Shown: piece after piece, positions 7,138-12,566 of the stretch
Position numbering within the stretch: the stretch's first letter is position 1
Layout: each line of letters opens with the position of its first letter
From: Methanobacterium sp.
GTDB lineage: Archaea > Methanobacteriota > Methanobacteria > Methanobacteriales > Methanobacteriaceae
Reading direction: 5' to 3'
Assembly (NCBI GenBank): GCA_028700095.1
Contig: JAQVTJ010000043.1
Coordinates: 1 to 12,566 of the forward strand
DNA: 12,566 nucleotides
Translations under genes and position numbers: made by a program
Notes under the pieces: model-generated
What the model was told of the DNA's origin: nothing
The model's database searches: none
Seen by the model: the letters and a program-made list of their open reading frames with translations, nothing else

Positions 7138-8070
7138 ATGAATTCCTGTGATAAATGTGGTAATCCTAATATTATAATTAAAAAAAAGCAATCAGGCCAA
7201 AAATTATGTAAAGATTGTTTTATTAAATCAACACAAAATAAAGTTATTAAAGATATTCGTAAATATAAACTAATAAAAAAAGGAGATAAAATATTATTAG
7301 GACTTTCAGGAGGTAAAGATAGTGTAATGCTTCTGGATATTCTTAATTCTCTTAGGAAAAGAAATATCATAGATATTATAGCTGTTACAATTGACGAGGG
7401 AATACATGGCTACAGAGAAGAAGGGGTTGAAATTGCTGTTAGAAATGCAAAAAAACTAGGTGTGGAACATAGAGTAGTTAAGTTTAAAGATTATTTTGGA
7501 ATAACTCTAGATGAAATAATAGCAAAAAACACACTTAAAGATGGTAGAAGAAATGCATGTACATATTGTGGTGTTTTCAGACGATGGATATTTAATAAAG
7601 TTGCAAGAGAAGAAGGCGCTACTAAAATAGCTACAGGACATAATTTAGATGATGAAACCCAATCAATTGTTATGAGTTATCTTGAAGGAAATATACATAA
7701 CCTAACAAGAATAGGCCCTAAATCTGAAATAAAAAATAAAAAGTTTACAATAAAAATCAAACCCCTGCGAGAAATACCTGAAAAAGAAATTGGATTATAT
7801 GTTATTGCAAAAGAACTTGAAGTTCATTTCGCAGGTTGTCCCTATGCAATAGAATCATTCCGTGGGGAAATTAAAGATTTCATAAAACAACTATCAAATG
7901 AACATCCAACCATAATGTACTCTACATTAAGAGGTTTTGATAAGATTAAAACCATTTTGAAAAAAGAATTTTCCAATAAATCAATTGTAATGGAATGTGA
8001 AAAATGTGGAGAACCCAGTGCAGCACAACTATGTAAAGTATGCAGCTTTTTAGAATCATGGAAAAAATAA
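7138..8070 (+). CDS. ncsA: tRNA 2-thiouridine synthetase, TtuA/NcsA (Ncs6) family
   Basis: A 310-residue PP-loop ATPase that adenylates a tRNA uridine and replaces its 2-oxygen with sulfur. Seen in order: an N-terminal zinc finger (C4/C7 and C24/C27); the ATP-binding SGGKDS (57-62); CTYCG (C141, C144); GHNLDDETQ (167-175), typical of the family; AGCPYA (C234); and a C-terminal zinc finger (C287/C290 and C299/C302). C141, C144 and C234 match the three ligands of the [4Fe-4S] cluster of Pyrococcus TtuA. Whether it modifies U34 (NcsA-like) or U54 (TtuA-like) cannot be read from sequence alone; archaea outside Thermococci more often use the U34 role. The next gene is a ubiquitin-like carrier ending in GG, the expected sulfur donor. 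AGGAGA (7125-7130) sits 7 bases before the ATG. Confidence 0.9.
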   Translation: MNSCDKCGNPNIIIKKKQSGQKLCKDCFIKSTQNKVIKDIRKYKLIKKGDKILLGLSGGKDSVMLLDILNSLRKRNIIDIIAVTIDEGIHGYREEGVEIAVRNAKKLGVEHRVVKFKDYFGITLDEIIAKNTLKDGRRNACTYCGVFRRWIFNKVAREEGATKIATGHNLDDETQSIVMSYLEGNIHNLTRIGPKSEIKNKKFTIKIKPLREIPEKEIGLYVIAKELEVHFAGCPYAIESFRGEIKDFIKQLSNEHPTIMYSTLRGFDKIKTILKKEFSNKSIVMECEKCGEPSAAQLCKVCSFLESWKK

Positions 8071-8120
8071 TAAGAATAAATTTATAAATAGATCAAAACC
8101 CCATTAATTTTTCTAAAAAA

Positions 8121-8130
8121 AATATATAAA
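8121..8130 (+). promoter_or_regulatory. Candidate TATA box before the sulfur-carrier gene
   Basis: AATATATAAA would place a start near 8150, just ahead of the ribosome site AGGAGA (8154-8159). Only a T5 run lies in the 95-base gap after ncsA, so read-through from ncsA is equally possible. Confidence 0.3.
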
Positions 8131-8165
8131 TTCAATATTAAATATTTCATTAAAGGAGAAAATAT

Positions 8166-8366
8166 ATGCAAATAAAATTAGTTATTGGAGAAAAAGTAGA
8201 CTTAATTGAAATTAATAACAATAATACAGTCAAAGATCTTCTAAAAAATATGGATATTGCCCCAGAAACAGTTGTTGTTAAAAAAAATAATTGTATAGTA
8301 ATTGATGAGGAACTGGTTGAAGATGGGGATTTAATAGAAGTTATACAAGTTATTTATGGTGGATAA
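8166..8366 (+). CDS. Ubiquitin-like small sulfur carrier protein (ThiS/MoaD/SAMP type)
   Basis: A 66-residue beta-grasp protein. The pattern of two N-terminal strands, a helix (TVKDLLKNM), the VVVKKNNCIVIDEE hairpin, and the ending ELVEDGDLIEVIQVIYGG is that of ThiS, MoaD, TtuB and archaeal SAMP proteins. The terminal GG is activated by an E1-like enzyme, adenylated and turned into a thiocarboxylate that hands sulfur to a partner. Its place 95 bases behind the tRNA thiolase suggests it serves 2-thiouridine formation, as TtuB and SAMP2 do, rather than thiamine or molybdopterin synthesis; this is an inference from context. No E1-like gene is present in the window. AGGAGA lies 6 bases before the ATG. 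C43 is a single internal cysteine of unknown meaning. Confidence 0.85.
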   Translation: MQIKLVIGEKVDLIEINNNNTVKDLLKNMDIAPETVVVKKNNCIVIDEELVEDGDLIEVIQVIYGG

Positions 8367-8416
8367 ATTATTTAGCTTTAACTTGAAAATATAAAAATAA
8401 TAATTGCAAAATATTT

Positions 8417-8422
8417 GGGGAT
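8417..8422 (+). promoter_or_regulatory. Ribosome binding site fixing the M50 protease start
   Basis: GGGGAT lies about 8 bases before the TTG at 8431. The alternative in-frame TTG at 8404 has no G-rich sequence upstream, so 8431 is preferred. Confidence 0.45.
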
Positions 8423-8430
8423 GTAACTTT

Positions 8431-9444
8431 TTGAAAGACTATTATTTAATTGAGGAATATATATCAAGATATTTTAATATAACAGAGTTTTATACAAGTC
8501 CTGAAACTTCTTTTTTCATTGTTGATAATTATAACCAAAAGAGATTTTCTAAACTAATAATGGATCTAGATAAAGTAGGATATATTCCATTTATAGAATA
8601 TGTTAAAGGAAGATATACTATAGGAATTGCTAGTAAAGAAGAGAAAAACAAATCTAAAATTCATATAAATATAATTCTTTTTATTGCAACAGTAATAACC
8701 ACAATATTTGCAGGTTATAATGTGGCAAATGGTAATATATGGGAGGGAATAGCATTTGCTATGGCATTATTAGGAATAATTGGAGTTCATGAAACAGCCC
8801 ATTATTATGCAGCAAGAAAACATAATATAAAATCCACATTACCCTATTTTATTCCTGCCCCTACTTTTATAGGAACATTTGGTGCGGTAATAAATATTAA
8901 ATCACCCATACCTGATAAAAGCTCTCTTTTTGACTTGGGATTTAGCGGACCACTTGCAGGTATTATAATAGCAATTCCTATTCTTATAATTGGAATATAT
9001 CTATCAAAAATTACTCCAATAATATCCGGATCTATAATTTTTTATCCACCCCCTATAATGGGTATAATAATGTACTTTTTAAAACCTAACATACCTATAG
9101 GATATGAACTACAGCTTCATCCACTTGCATTTGCAGGTTGGGTTGGAATAATAATTACATTTCTTAACTTAATGCCTGTAGCATTCTTAGATGGAGGTCA
9201 TATAGTAAGATCGCTTTTTAATGAAAAAATCCATAGAATAATATCTATAATTGGTGTTTGTATTACATTATTACTTGGATGGATTCCAATGACCATACTT
9301 ATGATATTAATATTAGTATTAAACAGAAAACATCCTGGTGCACTAGATAATGTTTCTAAATTAACAGTAAAAAGGAAAATTATGGCTATTATAATGTTAA
9401 TAATTTTTATAGTATGTCTTACACCAGTCCCACGATTTATATAA
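8431..9444 (+). CDS. Site-2 protease-like (M50) membrane zinc metalloprotease
   Basis: A 337-residue membrane protein (numbered from the TTG at 8431) of the S2P/RseP-type M50 family, which cuts proteins within the membrane. The first 75 residues are a soluble domain, then about six or seven hydrophobic segments follow. HETAH (120-124) in the second segment is the HExxH zinc site, and FLDGGH (252-257) supplies the third ligand aspartate of the NPDG/LDG motif. The GTFGAVI strand (148-154) is the substrate-clamping sheet typical of the family. No PDZ or CBS domain is present. No ATG fits the N-terminus; TTG at 8431 is preferred over TTG at 8404, which would add nine residues. The substrate is unknown, and no anti-sigma-like target lies nearby. 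It may be co-transcribed with the sulfur carrier (64 bases apart) but is probably unrelated to it. Confidence 0.85.
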   Translation: MKDYYLIEEYISRYFNITEFYTSPETSFFIVDNYNQKRFSKLIMDLDKVGYIPFIEYVKGRYTIGIASKEEKNKSKIHINIILFIATVITTIFAGYNVANGNIWEGIAFAMALLGIIGVHETAHYYAARKHNIKSTLPYFIPAPTFIGTFGAVINIKSPIPDKSSLFDLGFSGPLAGIIIAIPILIIGIYLSKITPIISGSIIFYPPPIMGIIMYFLKPNIPIGYELQLHPLAFAGWVGIIITFLNLMPVAFLDGGHIVRSLFNEKIHRIISIIGVCITLLLGWIPMTILMILILVLNRKHPGALDNVSKLTVKRKIMAIIMLIIFIVCLTPVPRFI

Positions 9445-9454
9445 AAGAATTTAC

Positions 9455-9462
9455 TTTTTTTT
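9455..9462 (+). terminator. T8 tract after the M50 gene
   Basis: Eight T residues begin 10 bases after the TAA at 9444. This is a good candidate for the end of the M50 transcript. Confidence 0.45.
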
Positions 9463-9479
9463 ATTCACAAAATAAAAGA

Positions 9480-9538
9480 ATATATTATTTATTAATAAAT
9501 TAATGAATCTAAAAAAAAAATATTAATAAATAATATAT
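9480..9538. repeat. Perfect 18-bp A/T inverted repeat before the DUF89 gene
   Basis: Bases 9480-9497 are the exact reverse complement of 9521-9538; the loop of 23 bases holds an A10 run. The right arm ends two bases before the ribosome site GGAG (9541). Every stem pair is A-T, so in this AT-rich DNA it may be chance. Confidence 0.45.
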
Positions 9539-9540
9539 AT

Positions 9541-9544
9541 GGAG
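9541..9544 (+). promoter_or_regulatory. Ribosome binding site fixing the DUF89 start
   Basis: GGAG, 6 bases before the ATG at 9551. The upstream ATG at 9539 overlaps this site and has none of its own, so it is not the likely start. Confidence 0.6.
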
Positions 9545-9550
9545 TTAAAT

Positions 9551-10423
9551 ATGAAAGTTTACTATGAATGTGCAGCATGTTTTTTAAGACAGGCAAGAGA
9601 AGCATTGGATCTTGCAACTGATAATAATATATTAAAGATGGAAGTCACTGAAAAAGTGTTGGAAATTGTTTCAGAAAATTTTCATAAAGAAGCTGTTTCC
9701 AATGTTATATGTACTAAGATTCATAGAACAATAAAACAAGAAACAGAAAACCAAGATCCATATAGTAAAGAAAGAGAACTATCTAATGATATTGCAATGA
9801 AATTTCTTCCAAAAATTAAAAAAATTTTAGGAAAAGAAAAAGATCTGAAAAATTATATTAAAATTGCTATAGCAGGTAATGTTATTGATTTCGGTGCTCT
9901 TGGATTGGATAAAGATATGGAATCTTTAATATTTAAAACAATAGAAAAAAATCCAACTTTAGACCATTCTAATGAGCTTGAAAATGAATTACATAAAAGT
10001 AAAACAGTTCTTTATGTTGCAGATAATGTTGGAGAAATTGTTTTTGATAAGATATTAATAGAAAAATTATTAGAATATGATGTTAAAGTTACAGTGGCAC
10101 TTAAAGAAAAACCAATATTAAATGATGCATGTGTTGAAGATGCTTTAAATATAGGCTTAAATAATCTAGCTAAGCTCACAACAACAGGCACAGATTCCAT
10201 TGGTATAATAGAGCAAGATGTTTCTGCAGAGTTTATGAAACTATTCAAAGAATCTGATATGATAATAGCTAAAGGATTAGGTAATTATGAGGGATTAAGT
10301 GAGATGAATTTAAAGATGAAACCTGTTTTCTGTCTTCTTAATGCTAAATGCAGGCCTGTTGCAAGGGATATAGGTGTTAATCTTGGAGATAATATTGTTT
10401 TAAAATTAAATAAGCAATTGTAA
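9551..10423 (+). CDS. DUF89 (ARMT1-like) metal-dependent phosphatase family protein
   Basis: A 290-residue protein of the archaeal single-domain DUF89 family. Visible family motifs, numbered from the ATG at 9551, are ECAAC (6-10), AGNVIDFGA (108-116), ADNVGEIVFDKILIEK (157-172), KPILNDA (187-193), AKGLGNYEGL (240-249) and AKCRPVA (265-271). The DN pair (158-159) and other acidic residues match the divalent-metal site of the fold. Characterised members are metal-dependent sugar-phosphate or phosphometabolite phosphatases thought to repair damaged metabolites; the substrate here is unknown. C7, C10 and C267 resemble a conserved cysteine set of this subgroup. The MKVYYEC start agrees with the related Pyrococcus proteins. 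An in-frame ATG 12 bases upstream (9539) would overlap the ribosome site and is not chosen. Confidence 0.83.
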   Translation: MKVYYECAACFLRQAREALDLATDNNILKMEVTEKVLEIVSENFHKEAVSNVICTKIHRTIKQETENQDPYSKERELSNDIAMKFLPKIKKILGKEKDLKNYIKIAIAGNVIDFGALGLDKDMESLIFKTIEKNPTLDHSNELENELHKSKTVLYVADNVGEIVFDKILIEKLLEYDVKVTVALKEKPILNDACVEDALNIGLNNLAKLTTTGTDSIGIIEQDVSAEFMKLFKESDMIIAKGLGNYEGLSEMNLKMKPVFCLLNAKCRPVARDIGVNLGDNIVLKLNKQL

Positions 10424-10457
10424 AATTTGAATAACATCTTCTTACTATAACTAAATA

Positions 10458-10549
10458 TTTTTTTGAGAAATTTATAATCTTAAGAAATTAAATATTTATT
10501 TATATAAACTTTTTTTTTTAGTTATTAGAAGATAATATTATTTTTTTTT
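10458..10549 (+). terminator. Series of T-tracts after the DUF89 gene
   Basis: Three runs, T7 (10458-10464), T10 (10510-10519) and T9 (10541-10549), follow the stop at 10423. Repeated T-runs are the expected archaeal termination signal. The rest of the 206-base gap holds only possible TATA boxes for the next gene, such as CAATATATAA (10551-10560) and TTATATAATT (10579-10588). Confidence 0.5.
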
Positions 10550-10620
10550 GCAATATATAAAATTCTAAGGGGATTTAGTTATATAATTTGTAAATAATAA
10601 AAATAAATAATGTTTTAGTG

Positions 10621-10624
10621 GGAG
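10621..10624 (+). promoter_or_regulatory. Ribosome binding site fixing the dehydrogenase-like start
   Basis: GGAG (with a further G at 10620), 5 bases before the ATG at 10630. An in-frame GTG at 10618 overlaps it and would lack its own site. Confidence 0.6.
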
Positions 10625-10629
10625 TTATT

Positions 10630-11454
10630 ATGCAAGTTGGTTTTATTGGATTTGGAGAGGTTGCATCAACATTATCTCAGGGTCTTATGGAAAATGGTGT
10701 TGATGTCTATACTTGTATTGTTGGTAGAGGAAAGAGAACAAATGAATTAGCAAAAAAAACTAAAGTAAAACTATATAATTCATATAAAGAACTAGCAGAA
10801 TGTTCAGATATCCTTATATCATCGGTTATACCTTCAAATGCTGTTAATGTTGCTGAAATGGTTGGCAAATATTCTAATGGTATCTATGTGGATATGAATA
10901 ATATCTCACCAAACACTGTTAGAAAAACATTGGCAATGATAGAAAACGGTAAAACAGTTGATGCTGCTATAATCGGTTCTGTTTTAAAAAATGGAATAAA
11001 TGTAAAGGTAATAGCATCAGGTGCTTTTGCAGATACTTTTGCAAAACTAGGAAATTATGGGATGAATATCACAGTTGTGGGCCCTGAAAATGGTCAAGCT
11101 TCAGGAATAAAACTTCTTCGAAGTAATTATACTAAAGGTGTTTCTGCCCTTCTTTTTGAGTCAATTTATCATGCTTATAAATTAGGTATAGATAAAGAAG
11201 TTCTTAATTATATTTCTGAAACTGAAGGACAAAATTTTATAGATTCAGCTGTTTCTAGGATAATATCTACAGCTTTCAATGCTGAAAGACGTTCAGAAGA
11301 AATGGTAGAAGTAATTGAAATGCTTTCACTAAAACAGAATCCTGTTATGAGTAAAGCAACCTTAAAATTCTTCAATAACCTGAATAAAAATATTAAATTA
11401 AATAAAAGACCTGTTAATTATGGTGAAATATTTAAGATAATATCTGAAGATTGA
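10630..11454 (+). CDS. NAD(P)-binding dehydrogenase-like protein (6PGDH-type N-domain, DUF1932-type C-domain)
   Basis: A 274-residue protein related to the beta-hydroxyacid dehydrogenase / 6-phosphogluconate dehydrogenase group. The Rossmann fold opens at the first residue with GFIGFGEVAS (4-13), the GxGxxA/G dinucleotide motif; VGRGK at 31-35 may read the NADP phosphate. DILISSVIPSNA (60-71) and YVDMNNISPNT (86-96) are the next core strands. The helical C-terminal domain begins near SGIKLLRSNYTKG (158-170); K161 is at the place of the catalytic lysine of the group. The length and two-domain layout match the DUF1932 subfamily, whose substrates are mostly unknown. The gene stands alone, with T-tracts on both sides, so context gives no clue to the substrate. 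Start chosen at ATG 10630, supported by its ribosome site and the tight Rossmann start. Confidence 0.8.
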   Translation: MQVGFIGFGEVASTLSQGLMENGVDVYTCIVGRGKRTNELAKKTKVKLYNSYKELAECSDILISSVIPSNAVNVAEMVGKYSNGIYVDMNNISPNTVRKTLAMIENGKTVDAAIIGSVLKNGINVKVIASGAFADTFAKLGNYGMNITVVGPENGQASGIKLLRSNYTKGVSALLFESIYHAYKLGIDKEVLNYISETEGQNFIDSAVSRIISTAFNAERRSEEMVEVIEMLSLKQNPVMSKATLKFFNNLNKNIKLNKRPVNYGEIFKIISED

Positions 11455-11462
11455 TTAAACTA

Positions 11463-11471
11463 TTTTTTTTT
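11463..11471 (+). terminator. T9 tract after the dehydrogenase-like gene
   Basis: Nine T residues start 8 bases after the TGA at 11454, as expected for an archaeal terminator. Confidence 0.5.
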
Positions 11472-11591
11472 AAGGGAAAATCTATCCAATAATTATTACA
11501 AATTTATATTTTATTAATAATTTATAAATATTGGAAATAACATAAAACAAATAATAATGTTTGAATATTTAATGTTAAAGAGGAACTATCC

Positions 11592-11798
11592 ATGAAGGCT
11601 GAAGAACATACTCATGAGTTTAAAAAAGCTCTTGGTAAACTTACAGGTAAAAAAATTGTTGATATCCAATTCAAACCATATAATAGTAATTGTTGGAGAA
11701 TTTATATTACAACAGACAATGGGAAGGTGGTAATGAGTTTCTGTAGAGATTGGAAACATCCAGAACTTGAACTTAGAAATTTTAAACAAGAATATTAA
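11592..11798 (+). CDS. Small protein of unknown function, 68 residues
   Basis: I do not recognise this protein. It has a lysine-rich amphipathic start (EFKKALGKLTGKK), then strands IVDIQFKPY, CWRIYITTD and KVVMSFC, and ends WKHPELELRNFKQEY, so a small mixed alpha/beta fold is likely. Two cysteines (34 and 51) and two early histidines are present, but no CxxC motif, signal peptide or membrane segment. Support for a real gene comes from AGAGG ahead of the ATG, a TATA-like TTTATAAATA (11521-11530) that would leave a leader of about 40 bases, same-strand placement, and a soluble charged composition. A fully overlapping frame on the opposite strand (11586-11801) looks like its shadow. Confidence 0.65.
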   Translation: MKAEEHTHEFKKALGKLTGKKIVDIQFKPYNSNCWRIYITTDNGKVVMSFCRDWKHPELELRNFKQEY

Positions 11799-12170
11799 CA
11801 TCTAAAATAACTTATTTTATTTAAAAAATTATAAAAAAAAAGATTTAAAAATATACTTAAATTAACACATTCTAGATTCTTTCATTTGACACTTTATTGT
11901 ATTATGGAACAATATAAAAAAAAAGATAAGAAGAATAATATAACTTTTAACAAATAATCTAAGACTGAATATTATCATTTCTTTAACTGGAATAAGAAGA
12001 CAATTAACTATAAAATAAATATTTGGATAAAAAAAAATAATTGGAAAAATTTTATCCCAAATAATAATTCTTTGATAAGTAAATTATAATAGTATTAAAT
12101 ATTTTAAAAATTTTGACTTTCAAGTGATTAGAATTTTTTTAAAACAGATTTGGAGTAATATAAAAATAAT
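11799..12170. other. 372-base stretch without a gene
   Basis: Between the small unknown protein and the MATE gene the DNA is extremely A/T-rich. The longest frame with an ATG that I examined (from 11905, 17 codons) has no ribosome site. No tRNA-like fold is seen. It contains one convincing inverted repeat (12020-12063), a weaker one with arms TATTGT/ACAATA (11895-11914), and several A-runs. It may hold a long leader of the MATE gene, an unrecognised small RNA, or simply spacer. Confidence 0.6.
12020..12063. repeat. 13-bp stem-loop with one bulge upstream of the MATE gene
   Basis: TATTTGGATAAAA (12020-12032) pairs with TTTTATC-c-CAAATA style bases at 12050-12063, leaving a single bulged C and a 17-base loop. 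Unlike other repeats in this window the stem includes two adjacent G-C pairs. It ends 107 bases before the MATE ATG. Function unknown. Confidence 0.45.
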
Positions 12171-12566
12171 ATGAATAATTTTAATAATGAATCCCTGGAT
12201 AATGTGGATAAACGTGTTGCCATGATCACTGGAGAACCCAAAAAGGCAATACGCGCTCTTTCTATACCTATGATAATTTCAATGCTTCTTATGATGGCAT
12301 ATAATCTTGCAGACAGTATATGGGTTGCAGGACTTGGTCCAAATTCTCTTGCAGCATTAGGATTTATAACACCAATATTTATGATGGTGGTAGGATTAGG
12401 TAATGGACTAGGTGCAGGTGCAAATTCATTAATATCAAGATGTATAGGTGCAAATAACAAAAAAGGATCTGATAATGCTGCAATGCATTCCATAATTCTT
12501 ACACTGATATTTTCAGCTATATTAACAATATTTATATTGATCTCTCTTAAGGATATGCTCCTTGCA
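12171..12566 (+). CDS. MATE-family multidrug/sodium antiporter, 5' part
   Basis: The first 132 residues of a MATE efflux protein, cut by the window end; full members have about 450. A hydrophilic start of about 25 residues ends in MITGEPKKAIRALSIPMI, the common lead-in of methanogen MATE proteins. Then come membrane segment one (about 29-50, with AYNLADSIWVAGL), segment two (about 60-82, with GFITPIFMMVVGLGNGLGAGA) and SLISRCIGANN, the loop motif typical of the family, and a third segment (about 107-127). Such carriers expel cationic drugs or metabolites in exchange for Na+ or H+. An in-frame stop at 12156 limits the start; ATG at 12171 is the first possible. The nearest GGAG (12152-12155) is 15 bases away, unusually far, so initiation may not use it. 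Confidence 0.88.
   Translation, partial: MNNFNNESLDNVDKRVAMITGEPKKAIRALSIPMIISMLLMMAYNLADSIWVAGLGPNSLAALGFITPIFMMVVGLGNGLGAGANSLISRCIGANNKKGSDNAAMHSIILTLIFSAILTIFILISLKDMLLA

Noticed and set aside
8166..9444. Ubiquitin-like protein next to a protease read as a protein-tagging and degradation system
   Set aside because: The protease is a membrane M50 enzyme, not a JAMM deubiquitinase, and the carrier fits better with the tRNA thiolase upstream.
11586..11801. Minus-strand frame of 71 codons covering the small unknown gene
   Set aside because: It mirrors the plus-strand gene almost base for base, has an odd Phe/Ile/Ser-rich composition and no clear ribosome site; the plus strand has both a site and a promoter-like box.
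11905..11958. 17-codon frame (MEQYKKKDKKNNITFNK) in the gene-free stretch
   Set aside because: No ribosome site, lysine and asparagine content expected from random A-rich DNA.
12128..12493. Minus-strand frame of 121 codons
   Set aside because: It lies opposite the start of the MATE gene, whose family motifs are clear, so it is a shadow.

Overview
The window comes from a very AT-rich archaeon. Methanogen-type genes, A/T-only stretches between genes, archaeal TATA-like boxes and T-tract terminators, and GGAG/GGTGAT ribosome binding sites all point to the order Methanobacteriales. The composition suggests a Methanosphaera- or Methanobrevibacter-like gut methanogen. That placement is inferred from gene content and base composition, not from a marker gene.

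Left part (1-5446). The window opens inside phoU, running rightward. It converges on a leftward block holding the alpha subunit of class I fumarase and, upstream of it, a complete porCDABEF operon. porCDAB encode the four-subunit pyruvate:ferredoxin oxidoreductase (pyruvate synthase). porE and porF encode two polyferredoxin-like proteins, each with 16 cysteines set out for four [4Fe-4S] clusters. The por genes are almost back to back (gaps of 0 to 25 bases). POR carboxylates acetyl-CoA to pyruvate with reduced ferredoxin, and fumarase belongs to the C4-acid branch fed by that pyruvate. T-tracts separate fumarase from por, so it probably has its own promoter.

Right part (5447-12566). All genes here run rightward as mostly single units: a dihydropteroate-synthase-like protein with DUF6513 and DUF4346-type flanking domains; a TtuA/NcsA-type tRNA 2-thiolation enzyme, followed by a small ubiquitin-like sulfur carrier ending in GG; a site-2-protease (M50) membrane protein; a DUF89 metal-dependent phosphatase-like protein; a 6-phosphogluconate-dehydrogenase-like NAD(P)-binding protein with a DUF1932-type C-terminus; an unrecognised 68-residue protein; a 372-base stretch without a gene; and the start of a MATE-family transporter cut by the window end.

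The features most worth a second look are a perfect 18-bp palindrome over the predicted por transcription start, the thiolase/ubiquitin-like pair, the DHPS-like protein, and the unknown small protein beside the gene-free stretch. I see no CRISPR array, insertion sequence, rRNA or tRNA gene, and no clear new defence or mobile system.
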